IMG/VR virus record: IMGVR_UViG_3300020347_000044
Location: 1-20,247 of that record
Direction: 5' to 3' (one strand)
Length of the DNA stretch: 20,247 nucleotides
Source: a virus
The notes under the pieces: model-generated
What the model was told of the DNA's origin: nothing
Database searches by the model: none
The model's input: the letters and a program-made list of their open reading frames with translations, nothing else
Made by a program: the position numbers and the translations under genes
Shown here: positions 1 through 6,504 of the stretch, piece after piece
How the letters are laid out: every line of letters starts with the position of its first letter
Numbering within the stretch: position 1 is the stretch's first letter

Positions 1-226
1 ACCATCGCCACAAGCGATGGCTAATCTACGAAAGCTAAGGACAAAAGAACATCTGAATAAAGAAAAAGAAGAACAAAGCGGGAGCGTTCTAGAAGTTCTC
101 TTTTTCTTTGTTCCACTACTAGCTAAGACAGATGAATACTTGGAATCTGTCGTCTTTTGTCTGTGCTTGAGCCGTATGCTACAAACGACCCACGAGCCCA
201 GTAAACAAGCGGGTTGACAGACCTAA
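1..226. other. Gene-free leader with hairpins, possibly the 5' part of the structured RNA
   Basis: I see no credible gene here; the only open frame (17-217) lacks a ribosome site and has the composition of chance translation. The stretch does hold inverted repeats: a perfect 7-bp stem 2-8/14-20 with a 5-base loop; an A/G-rich arm at 59-74 pairing with a T/C-rich arm at 95-109 with one bulge; an alternative 8-bp pairing 71-78/106-113 that competes with it; and a perfect 7-bp stem 127-133/145-151. Such density suggests transcribed, folded RNA continuous with the stronger structure that follows, and possibly starting left of the window. Strand is inferred as + from the downstream genes, not shown. 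Confidence 0.4.
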
Positions 227-607
227 TCGACCCTTGCTGGTCGACCCTGAGGTCAGATGACGCAGGGAATCGTTGTTAAGTTATTGCTTTGTAATAACTT
301 ATGCATAAGATTCGTGAGTCATTGATCCTCGGATATACTGAGGTGCATAGAGGCGATGGCTCAGTGAGCCTCGTCGCACCGAAGCTAGGGAAAATCGCTC
401 GGGCTTGGCGAGCGAAACTGGGCGAAGCGGGGGCTTCCTACCCCGCGGAGGGCAAAGGGTCATGGTTCTCGGAAGCATGACACTTATCGAGCGTAAATAA
501 AACTGGGAGACTTGTCACATAGCTCCTGCGAAGCAGGGGGGCTATGGGGGAAGTCGCAAAAAAAGGCAAGTGGGGGTAACAACCTGCACATTTATTTTTT
601 GATTTTT
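227..607 (+). ncRNA. Candidate large structured non-coding RNA, family not recognised
   Basis: No gene covers this stretch, which is more GC-rich at 350-570 than the rest of the window. Perfect or near-perfect stems read directly from the sequence are 227-232/239-244, 245-249/263-267, 278-285/293-300 (8 bp), 301-305/344-348 enclosing 327-330/340-343, 358-362/366-370, 395-401/409-415 (7 bp), 427-432/441-446 (GCGGGG/CCCCGC), 459-464/476-481, 518-523/541-546 enclosing 525-529/533-537 with a GAA loop, and 509-513/551-555 closing that last arm. The segment 488-493 repeats the CGAGCG found at 409-414, so 396-401 can pair with either copy. AAACTGGG occurs at 415-422 and 500-507. Size, ornateness and a phage context resemble the GOLLD and ROOL classes of large bacterial/phage RNAs, but I cannot match it to any of them. 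It is not recognisable as tmRNA, RNase P RNA, SRP RNA or a group I/II intron. Confidence 0.5.
570..607 (+). terminator. Possible intrinsic terminator at the 3' end of the structured RNA
   Basis: A modest stem (570-572/587-589 with inner 575-577/582-584 around an AACA loop and an imperfect middle) is followed at once by a T-rich run at 591-607. It would end the candidate RNA near base 600. The stem is weak, so this is tentative; the hairpin at 639-659 is an alternative end. Confidence 0.3.
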
Positions 608-615
608 GAGAAATA

Positions 616-863
616 AGTACACTTTATCCACTTGTATACCACTTTATTTTGGAAAGTGGCTTTTATAAATATTAAGGATTATCAACGACTTACGTAATTT
701 AGTACACTTAGTACACTTTTTTTCTAGATATTATTTTTAAAGTAGTGCTACCCTGTTGAATATGTACTTTATGTACTTCTGTTTCATAAGTCCTTTATAT
801 ACCATATACTTAACTAGTGACACTCGTCCAAATATACTGGTTTGCTACTGGTATAAGTGTACT
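616..863. repeat. Array of 9-base iteron-like repeats in an AT-rich gap
   Basis: AGTACACTT occurs three times (616-624, then a perfect head-to-tail pair 701-709 and 710-718) and once inverted as AAGTGTACT (855-863). A second head-to-tail pair, TATGTACTT, sits at 761-769 and 770-778 and shares the GTAC core and the 9-base period. CACTTTAT also occurs twice, at 620-627 and 640-647. The stretch holds no gene. Phased short repeats in an AT-rich gap suit a DNA-binding protein: a replication initiator, a repressor, or the phage packaging protein recognising its start site. The sequence alone does not decide between these. Confidence 0.5.
639..666 (+). terminator. Hairpin, possible second terminator
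   Basis: CCACTTT (639-645) and AAAGTGG (653-659) form a perfect 7-bp stem with a 7-base loop, followed by CTTTTAT. The T-run is short and interrupted, so termination may be partial. It lies between the structured RNA and the packaging genes and would insulate one from the other. Confidence 0.4.
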
Positions 864-895
864 TCTTGTTACACGATAGATGTGCTCCAATGGTA

Positions 896-923
896 TTGAC
901 AACTATGTACGGATGTGTATTAG
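896..923 (+). promoter_or_regulatory. Possible sigma70-type promoter just upstream of the small terminase gene
   Basis: A perfect TTGACA -35 box (896-901) is followed after 16 bases by TATTAG (918-923), a 4/6 match to the -10 consensus. The predicted start would fall at about 930-931, exactly on the ATG of the first gene, so that transcript would be leaderless. The gene has no Shine-Dalgarno sequence, which agrees. Two other -10-like TATACT hexamers (805-810, 833-838) lack convincing -35 boxes. Confidence 0.3.
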
Positions 924-930
924 TCTCATT

Positions 931-1476
931 ATGCCCAAGTCTAGAGATCCTTTTGCAGACAAGAGGAAGACATCCAATGGAATCAAACCTGAACAAGCTA
1001 AAAAGAAGATAGCGGTTAAAAGAACCGCATGTCATCGTAAACGAATGAAAGCCGAGAAAGATATGAAGGAAGCTCAAAAGGAGCTGGGTAAGGTAGAGAA
1101 ACAGTTGGATGTTAAACAACAGTTCTTAAATGCCATTAACAATGCTCCGACTCCAGCTCAGCAGCGTAAGGCACTACTGGCATTATTTGCAGAGAAGGGT
1201 ATTAACCCTATCGAAGAGCTGATGAAGTATACAGATGACGGTGAAGTACCCCTTAAAGAGAAGATTGCCATCTGGAAGGAATTAGCTAATTATACCCAAC
1301 CTAAATTAAAAAGCGTAGATATATCGGCAAATGTGACTGGGGAGATGAAGGTAGTCACTATGGATTTTTCAAAAGTAACTCAGGAGCAGATCTCCAAGCA
1401 CGTTGAAGCAGAGATTATTGATGTAGGAGAAGACTATGATGAGTTCATAAGCGAGGAGGAAAAGAGTGGCGATTGA
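931..1476 (+). CDS. Putative terminase small subunit (DNA packaging)
   Basis: The 181-residue product is highly charged. Residues 1-60 are basic and run into a Lys/Glu/Gln-rich helix likely to be a coiled coil; a stretch near 110-135 reads KIAIWKELANYTQPKLKSVD, and the C-terminus is acidic. The segment with ELANYTQPK resembles the conserved ELA.Y..PK(R/L)K block of many phage small terminases, and the gene lies two genes upstream of the large terminase, the usual place. The small subunit binds phage DNA and positions the large subunit for cutting. I chose ATG 931 over the in-frame ATG 880: the upstream 17 residues look like untranslated sequence and 931 fits the predicted promoter. Neither start has a Shine-Dalgarno site. 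The 3' end overlaps the next gene by 11 bases. The assignment rests on context plus a weak motif. Confidence 0.65.
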   Translation: MPKSRDPFADKRKTSNGIKPEQAKKKIAVKRTACHRKRMKAEKDMKEAQKELGKVEKQLDVKQQFLNAINNAPTPAQQRKALLALFAEKGINPIEELMKYTDDGEVPLKEKIAIWKELANYTQPKLKSVDISANVTGEMKVVTMDFSKVTQEQISKHVEAEIIDVGEDYDEFISEEEKSGD

Positions 1477-1699
1477 TAGCGATTACGATGATCTATTTGA
1501 TAAGACTCGTGGTAACTTAGGTGAGCACTTTAGCAACTATATGTTCATTGTAATGGACGATGATGGTGATCTATACTATGATTATTCCAACCCAAGGGTG
1601 GGTAGGATGTTAATAAATGAAACTGCGATGGATATGTCTAGTACCCCAATTGATATATGCTGGGAAGTAGAGGAAGAGGAAGAGGAGGAAGAAGAGTGA
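1466..1699 (+). CDS. Hypothetical small acidic protein with a poly-Glu tail
   Basis: This 77-residue protein starts at GTG 1466, preceded 5 bases earlier by a strong GAGGAGGA site, and overlaps the upstream gene by 11 bases and the large terminase gene by the four bases GTGA. It is Asp-rich at the N-terminus, with YMFIVMDDDGDLYYDY in the middle, and ends in WEVEEEEEEEEE. The Glu run is encoded by the purine-rich stretch that also serves as ribosome site for the large terminase, so it may be a by-product of that overlap. Lying between the terminase genes it could help packaging, but I recognise no family and assign no function. Confidence 0.7.
   Translation: MAIDSDYDDLFDKTRGNLGEHFSNYMFIVMDDDGDLYYDYSNPRVGRMLINETAMDMSSTPIDICWEVEEEEEEEEE
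1682..1698 (+). promoter_or_regulatory. Ribosome binding site that fixes the large terminase start at GTG 1696
   Basis: AGGAGG at 1683-1688 sits 7 bases before GTG 1696, an ideal spacing, whereas the in-frame ATG at 1657 has no comparable site upstream. Starting at 1657 would add 13 residues rich in Gly and Arg that are simply the purine run read in another frame. GTG 1696 is therefore the better start, and its last bases overlap the stop of the preceding gene, suggesting translational coupling. Confidence 0.75.
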
Positions 1700-3015
1700 A
1701 TGTAACTGTTCCAGCACAAGGGTGGTCTCCTAGACCATATCAACTAGGTCTTGTTAAGTACATGACTCAAAAGAAACGTGGACTACGAGCAGTAGTCGCA
1801 TGGCATCGTCGTGCAGGTAAGGATCTTACTTGCGTGAATGTTATGGCAGTAAAAGCTTTACAGCGGGTGGGTACATATTGGTACGTCCTACCATATGGTA
1901 ATCAGGCACGCCGTATTGTTTGGAACGGCATGACTGGTGAGGGTAAGAAGTTTATTGACTACTTCCCTAAGGAAATAATTGAAAAGAAGAGTGAACAGGA
2001 GATGCGTCTCCACTTAACCAATGGATCTATTATACAACTTATGGGGTCTGATGATCCTGATAAGATGGTGGGTGCTAATCCCATTGGCGTGGTATTCTCT
2101 GAGTTTAGTATCTCCGACCCATCTGCTTGGCAACTTATCAATCCAATTCTAGCAGAGAATGGCGGGTGGGCTTTATTCAATGGTACACCTCGTGGTGAAA
2201 ATCATTTCTACAAATTATTAGAAAAAGCTAAGGTCGTTCCCGACTGGTACTCAAGTCACCTATCCGTTAAAGACACGAAGGCTATCTCTCCAACTGATCT
2301 CCGCAAAGCTAGAGATGAGCTAAACAATGAAGCACGATTCCAGTCGGAATACATGTGCTCATTTAAAACTCCAGTAGAAGGTTCGTACTACGGTCCAATC
2401 ATATCAAGATTGTACAAGAACAATCAGATGCTGCAGGAACTAAACCCTGAAACGTCTTTACCAGTACACACTGCGTGGGACTTAGGTATGGATGACGCAA
2501 CAAGTATTTGGTTCTTCCAGCAACATAAGAGTGAGATCAGGCTGGTAAACTACTACGAGAATAGTGGAGAAGGCTTCCCGCACTACGCACGAGAGTTAAA
2601 TCGCTGGGCTGTGCAGAAAGGAATTACCTTTGGCAAGCACTACGCCCCGCACGATATTAAAGTACGAGAACTCGGCACAGGTAAGAGTAGACTTGAGGTT
2701 GCCAGATCTTTAGGACTTAAGTTCACACCTGTACGCAAGCTGGCTGTGCAGGATGGTATCGAAGGTGTCAGAAATATTTTGCCCCGATGCTGGTTTTCAA
2801 GAATGGCGTGTGCTGTGGGTATAGAGCATCTTAAAGGATATCACAAAGAATGGGACAGCTCTCGTCAGGTTTTTAGGAAGACACCTGTGCACGACAATAA
2901 CTCACATGGAGCTGACGCATTTAGAACCCTAGCAATGGGACTCAAAGAGGAGAGAACTTATGGAAAACACAAAAAACGACCAACAAGCTACGAAGTCACC
3001 AATGTCAATTGGTGA
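1696..3015 (+). CDS. terL: Terminase large subunit (packaging ATPase and nuclease)
   Basis: The 439-residue protein (counted from GTG) is the motor that pumps DNA into the prohead and cuts it. The ATPase half shows a Walker A-type loop WHRRAGKD at about residues 36-43, a Walker B-type strand IGVVFSE with the catalytic Glu at about 136 (Ser in place of the usual Asp before it), and the coupling motif FNGTPRG at 161-167. The nuclease half shows WDLGMDD at about 261-267, supplying the first metal-binding Asp, a candidate Asp in APHD near 320, and HGADAF with the last Asp near 407. All three nuclease regions are intact, so both activities are expected. It is shorter than T7 gp19 (586 aa) and looks like the compact HRRAGKD-type terminases. 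Its last 56 bases overlap the next gene. Confidence 0.96.
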   Translation: MNVTVPAQGWSPRPYQLGLVKYMTQKKRGLRAVVAWHRRAGKDLTCVNVMAVKALQRVGTYWYVLPYGNQARRIVWNGMTGEGKKFIDYFPKEIIEKKSEQEMRLHLTNGSIIQLMGSDDPDKMVGANPIGVVFSEFSISDPSAWQLINPILAENGGWALFNGTPRGENHFYKLLEKAKVVPDWYSSHLSVKDTKAISPTDLRKARDELNNEARFQSEYMCSFKTPVEGSYYGPIISRLYKNNQMLQELNPETSLPVHTAWDLGMDDATSIWFFQQHKSEIRLVNYYENSGEGFPHYARELNRWAVQKGITFGKHYAPHDIKVRELGTGKSRLEVARSLGLKFTPVRKLAVQDGIEGVRNILPRCWFSRMACAVGIEHLKGYHKEWDSSRQVFRKTPVHDNNSHGADAFRTLAMGLKEERTYGKHKKRPTSYEVTNVNW

Positions 3016-3388
3016 CAGAGTGTATACGAGATTATCGTTAATAGATCAGGCAACAGTAATGTACCACGCCGAGGGCATGGAATTCATAGAGCTGTTGGAC
3101 TATTATTTGAATTGCCCGCCAGATGCTAAACGATATGTATGGTCTGGTCCAAGATACTTTGTATTAGCAGAAGAGCTCGACACAGAAGACCCCCACGATC
3201 CATTATCTAAGAAGATTGACCCATACTGGCACATAGCTTGGCAACATTGTCTTGATGGCTTTGGACCAACACTTTTTAAAATAGCTCCCTATAGGCTTGA
3301 CAAGGTTATGTTTATGCGTAATAAAGATGGACATGAATCCAAGTTTAGACTCTATTCTTGGGATAGACTTAAAAAATTTTTTAAATAA
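2960..3388 (+). CDS. Hypothetical protein, 142 aa, overlapping the large terminase gene
   Basis: I do not recognise this family. The start at ATG 2960 is backed by AGGAG at 2948-2952 with 7-base spacing, both lying inside the large terminase gene, so the two genes share 56 bases. An ATG at 3002 would reduce the overlap but has no ribosome site. After a polar N-terminus the protein is compact and aromatic-rich (many Trp, Tyr, Phe), with segments such as EFIELLDYYLNCPPDAKRYV and a basic end RLKKFFK. No signal peptide, membrane segment or catalytic motif is visible. Its place between terminase and portal genes suggests a packaging or head role, by context only. Confidence 0.75.
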   Translation: MENTKNDQQATKSPMSIGDRVYTRLSLIDQATVMYHAEGMEFIELLDYYLNCPPDAKRYVWSGPRYFVLAEELDTEDPHDPLSKKIDPYWHIAWQHCLDGFGPTLFKIAPYRLDKVMFMRNKDGHESKFRLYSWDRLKKFFK

Positions 3389-3390
3389 TC

Positions 3391-3600
3391 ATGGGATCAA
3401 AACCAAAAGCACCTCCACCTCCTCCACCACCGCCACCTCCCCCGCCTCCCCCTACACCTGTAGCACGGAGACCGATTCGTCAGGCAACAAGGCGTAGTCG
3501 GGTTGTTAACCCAACGGCGATGCAGCGTGGATCAGATGATGCACCATTGTATCAGAGAAAACAAAAGCGTGGAACTTTAGGTGGTGGTATTAAAACTTAG
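3391..3600 (+). CDS. Small poly-proline virion-type protein upstream of the portal
   Basis: The 69-residue protein begins MGSKPKA, then has 14 consecutive prolines (residues 8-21), TP, an Arg-rich middle (ARRPIRQATRRSR) and the end GTLGGGIKT. All four proline codons are mixed through the run, so the repeat looks maintained at the protein level. Ribosomes stall on such runs and normally need EF-P. The gene occupies the place of T7 gene 7.3, a small basic virion protein immediately before the portal gene that ends SSGGGINI; the C-termini share the GGGI motif. A virion or tail-assembly role is an inference from position and that short likeness. It starts 2 bases after the previous stop and has no clear Shine-Dalgarno sequence. 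An overlapping frame at 3297-3497 is a shadow. Confidence 0.75.
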   Translation: MGSKPKAPPPPPPPPPPPPPPTPVARRPIRQATRRSRVVNPTAMQRGSDDAPLYQRKQKRGTLGGGIKT

Positions 3601-3603
3601 CAC

Positions 3604-5223
3604 ATGTCAGACTTAGTTCGTTTAAAGATTAGATATGAAGAGTTGAAACTTCTTAGAAGCAGCCTTGATGGTATGCTTAAGGATGCACAACGTTATGTCC
3701 GACCTAACGGAACTGAGTTTGATCATGGACCTAACTTTAAAGAAGATGGTTCGAAAGAGATTTACGACGACACAGCAGTGTGGTCTAATCAAATGTTTGC
3801 CAATGGATTGTCTGCTAATCTGATACCCAAAGCTGAGAAATGGATGTACTTGCGTGTGCAGGACACAGAGAACTCTGAGCTTAATGATGAACAGCATACA
3901 TATTTAAATCAGGTAACCGACAGGATTTTACACGAGTTAGCACTTCCGCAGAGCCAGTTCTATGCTGCCAGCCACGAGTGCTTTCTTGATGTAGGTGCTT
4001 ACGGCACATCCCCTGTTCAGATGTCTGACGTTAACGGCGTTGTTAACTTTCGAGCAAGACCACTTTCCGATGTATTTTTTGATGTAGATGAATATGGTGA
4101 AGTTAATACTGTGTATTATCGGTGTTATAAAACTACACGACAGCTAGTAGGCTTACTGCCTGAGGTAGTAAACATGGATGGCTTTAGTGATAAAGACCCA
4201 AACAGGAAGTGGGAATTAGTTTACTCAATTGAGCCAAGTAAAGATCGTCGAGCTAAGATGGGTGGACGCATTGGAGCAGAACGCCCATACACTGTAACAT
4301 ATTGGTGTCCCGACTTTAAGACACCTATCCGTCAGGATGGTGCTAGTTATTTTACTTTCCTTATCCCTCGATGGGCAAAGCAAGCTGATGAAGTGTACGG
4401 TCGTAGCCCAGCTATGACATGCCTATCTCAGATTCGTGTACTAAATAAAATGGTGAAGGAGGTGCTTACTTCTGCGGAGTATATGAACTTCCCAACACTT
4501 ACAGCAGAAGAAGACAGTATACTACTTCCGCTTAAGTACGGTTCTCGCCAGATCATGTTTCACGAAGCTGGCAGTGAAAAGCCATCCCCAATCTTGGGAG
4601 GTAATCAACCCCAGTATGCTATGCAGATGATTGAGTCTTATAAGGCATCAATTCAACGCTCATTCTTTGTGGATCAGATTATTCGTGAGCAGAAGCGTGA
4701 GCGTCAGAGCATTCTTGAGATACAAGATACTCGTGGGCAAATGCTTCAACAACTTTCTCCACTACTTAATCGTATGGAAGCTGAGTATATTGCACCAGCT
4801 GTTGAGAACACCTTCATGTTTCTAGACAGACGCAATGAATTGCCAGATATACCAGCAAGCTTGAATGGAGCTAAGCTAGAGATTACATATACAAGTCCTA
4901 GTTCTCAAGCTCAGTTTGCAAGCCGTCTTTCAGATATCAGTGCATTTATGCAGGATATCACACCATTAGCTAATGTTAAACCTGAAATTCTCCAAGCAGT
5001 TAATGAAAGAGAACTTTTAGATAGCTACGCTAAGTATAGAAATGTAAATCCATCAGTTATAAAATCCAGTGATACTATGGGTGAGGAGCAGGCTGCACAA
5101 GCAGAACAAGCTCAGACACAACAAATTGCTGGAGCTCTGCCTGATATCGCAGGTTCTATGAAGGATGTTGCACAAGCAAGAAAGATAGACCCCGAAGGTG
5201 TAGGTCAGCTATTAAATATTTAA
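3604..5223 (+). CDS. Portal protein (head-tail connector)
   Basis: At 539 residues this is almost the length of T7 gp8 (536) and fits the podovirus head-tail connector family. Near the N-terminus it has RYVRPNGTEF and DDTAVWSNQMFANGLSANL, followed by W.YL and a block FLDVGAYGTSPVQ, all typical of that family. The C-terminal 60 residues are Gln/Ala-rich and helical, as expected for the crown domain. Twelve copies would form the ring at one capsid vertex through which DNA enters and leaves, docking the terminase and then the tail proteins. It follows the poly-proline gene by 3 bases and is followed directly by a GTG start. No strong ribosome site is visible. Confidence 0.96.
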   Translation: MSDLVRLKIRYEELKLLRSSLDGMLKDAQRYVRPNGTEFDHGPNFKEDGSKEIYDDTAVWSNQMFANGLSANLIPKAEKWMYLRVQDTENSELNDEQHTYLNQVTDRILHELALPQSQFYAASHECFLDVGAYGTSPVQMSDVNGVVNFRARPLSDVFFDVDEYGEVNTVYYRCYKTTRQLVGLLPEVVNMDGFSDKDPNRKWELVYSIEPSKDRRAKMGGRIGAERPYTVTYWCPDFKTPIRQDGASYFTFLIPRWAKQADEVYGRSPAMTCLSQIRVLNKMVKEVLTSAEYMNFPTLTAEEDSILLPLKYGSRQIMFHEAGSEKPSPILGGNQPQYAMQMIESYKASIQRSFFVDQIIREQKRERQSILEIQDTRGQMLQQLSPLLNRMEAEYIAPAVENTFMFLDRRNELPDIPASLNGAKLEITYTSPSSQAQFASRLSDISAFMQDITPLANVKPEILQAVNERELLDSYAKYRNVNPSVIKSSDTMGEEQAAQAEQAQTQQIAGALPDIAGSMKDVAQARKIDPEGVGQLLNI

Positions 5224-5499
5224 GTGGTACAAAAAGTTATACAGTCCGTTGCTCGTCTTAAAGAAAGAGGAGAGCTAAGAGATGATCTCTTGAAGATACT
5301 AGACACCCCTGAGGGTGAACGGTTTTTTAGAATACTTCTAAGAGAGTGTCATGTAACTAAACCAGTCTTTCATAGTGATGACGCAAAGCTGCGTGAGTGT
5401 GAGGGCAGACGTAGATTGGCTATGAGTTTCCTTTCGTTGTTGGGTCAAGACGATCCACAGCAAATAATAAACCGATTAGGAGAAGAACATAATGTTTAA
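5224..5499 (+). CDS. Bbp19-like small phage protein
   Basis: This 91-residue protein starts at GTG 5224, directly after the portal stop, and overlaps the scaffold gene by 8 bases. The centre reads LDTPEGERFFRILLRECHV, then CEGRRRLAMSFLSLLG. This matches the pattern of the Bbp19 family, named from Bordetella phage BPP-1: a T.dG..vl..L block followed by a eG.R..a..il..l block, in small proteins encoded among head genes. The molecular role of that family is not established as far as I know. Location between portal and scaffold implies a head or head-tail function. Start choice is the least certain point, because the ribosome site is weak. Confidence 0.7.
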   Translation: MVQKVIQSVARLKERGELRDDLLKILDTPEGERFFRILLRECHVTKPVFHSDDAKLRECEGRRRLAMSFLSLLGQDDPQQIINRLGEEHNV

Positions 5500-6439
5500 A
5501 CTAAATAACATACTACGAGAAGAGGCTGAAGAAGGATCGTCTGGAGGTGGTGGTTTGGGAGCAGGTCTTGTACCCGACTCAACACCTGAATCCACACCAG
5601 AAGAGAATGCGTCAGCTGATCAATATCAGTCGCTCTTGGCATCACTGCCAGAAGAGTTAAAGAATAACGCAACAATTCAAAATACAAAATCTTTTGATGC
5701 GTTGGCTAACCAACTTGTTAATGCTCAGAGTGCACTAGGTGCTAAACGTCTTGAACAACCTCAAGCTGATTGGACTGACGAGAAGTGGGATGACTACTAC
5801 ACTCAAGTCCGACCTGAGAATAACGAGTACACTATTCCAGAGGAGATTAGTATTTCGGAAGAGTTTGATGGTGTGGACATACCTGCACCAACAGAAGATC
5901 AACTTCAAGAGCTTACCGACTTTGCTACAGACATGGGACTAAATCAAAGACAGTTCGATGGTCTTGTGGGCAGGTGGGCTGAGCTACAGATGGAGGGCAA
6001 TGCAGCTGTGGACAACCACAATAAAGAAACTATACATAAGTATGGAGCTGACATGGCTGAGCACTGGGGTACAAACTTTGAGGTTAACATGAAGCAAGCG
6101 AATGAAACATTCGATGCTTTGTCTCAGGAAATACCTGAGTTGCAAGATCTTGTTAACTGGAGTCCAGTCGTAGCAAATCATCCTGCCGTCCTTAAGTTGT
6201 TCCACAAGATCTCTGAGATTTCTGGAGATGCTCTACCTATGGGTAATTCTGGAGCGTCACCATTTGGTCAGAATGAATCAGTTCAGGGGATTAAAGCCCA
6301 AATTGAGCAGTTGGATTCAGACAATAAACAGTTGGTTATGACTGACCCATCAGCACTTTCATTTGCGGATCGTGAAAAACGAGAGAATATTCTGCAGAAG
6401 CGTATTAAGCTTTATTCCCAACTATATGGGAATAGTTAG
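5492..6439 (+). CDS. Capsid assembly scaffolding protein
   Basis: The 315-residue product matches T7 gp9 (307 aa) in length and lies directly before the major capsid gene, as T7 gene 9 does. It is strongly acidic, has a disordered Gly/Ser/Glu/Pro-rich N-terminus (EEGSSGGGGLGAG and PDSTPESTPEENAS), Gln/Asn-rich helical stretches in the middle, and a basic C-terminus (DREKRENILQKRIKLYSQLY) of the kind that binds capsid protein electrostatically. Scaffold directs shell assembly and leaves before or during packaging. AGGAG at 5478-5482 supports ATG 5492, and the 8-base overlap with the upstream gene suggests coupled translation. Sequence identity between scaffolds is usually low, so the call rests on composition, length and order. 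Confidence 0.85.
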   Translation: MFKLNNILREEAEEGSSGGGGLGAGLVPDSTPESTPEENASADQYQSLLASLPEELKNNATIQNTKSFDALANQLVNAQSALGAKRLEQPQADWTDEKWDDYYTQVRPENNEYTIPEEISISEEFDGVDIPAPTEDQLQELTDFATDMGLNQRQFDGLVGRWAELQMEGNAAVDNHNKETIHKYGADMAEHWGTNFEVNMKQANETFDALSQEIPELQDLVNWSPVVANHPAVLKLFHKISEISGDALPMGNSGASPFGQNESVQGIKAQIEQLDSDNKQLVMTDPSALSFADREKRENILQKRIKLYSQLYGNS

Positions 6440-6465
6440 TGTATAGGCTTGACAGATTGTCAAAT

Positions 6466-6504
6466 ATAGGCTACTCAGATACATACTGGGTAGCCTATTT
6501 TTTT
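6466..6504 (+). terminator. Strong intrinsic terminator after the scaffold gene
   Basis: ATAGGCTAC (6466-6474) pairs perfectly with GTAGCCTAT (6490-6498). A T:G wobble and CAG/CTG extend the stem to 13 bp around a 7-base loop, and seven Ts follow at 6498-6504. Just upstream, TTGACA-gat-TGTCAA (6449-6463) is a separate small inverted repeat. The terminator separates the packaging/scaffold cluster from the capsid gene, so capsid message must come from readthrough or from a promoter in the next 136 bases. Confidence 0.85.

Noticed and set aside
169-179. GAGCCGTATGC resembles the 5' strand of a group II intron domain V
   Set aside because: The matching 3' strand (an ACGGTTC-like segment after a short loop) is absent, and no intron-encoded protein or exon junction is visible.
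17-217. Open reading frame of 66 codons in the leader
   Set aside because: No ribosome site, low-complexity composition, and it runs across several perfect hairpins; it is best explained as chance within structured RNA.
214-219. TTGACA as a -35 box for the structured RNA
   Set aside because: No -10-like hexamer occurs at 15-19 bases, and it lies inside the region of continuous hairpins.
227-720. Group I intron, tmRNA, RNase P RNA or SRP RNA
   Set aside because: The conserved P7/S-type AAGATATAGTC block, the tmRNA acceptor ends, the GAGGAAAGTC block of RNase P RNA and the SRP GGAAGGAAGCA loop were all looked for and not found.
1-930. tRNA genes near the structured RNA, as often seen beside GOLLD and ROOL
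   Set aside because: No T-arm GGTTCGA-type segment with a matching acceptor stem could be found on either strand.
1657-1695. ATG 1657 as start of the large terminase
   Set aside because: It has no ribosome site and adds only Gly/Arg-rich residues from the purine run; GTG 1696 has an ideal site and forms a stop/start overlap.
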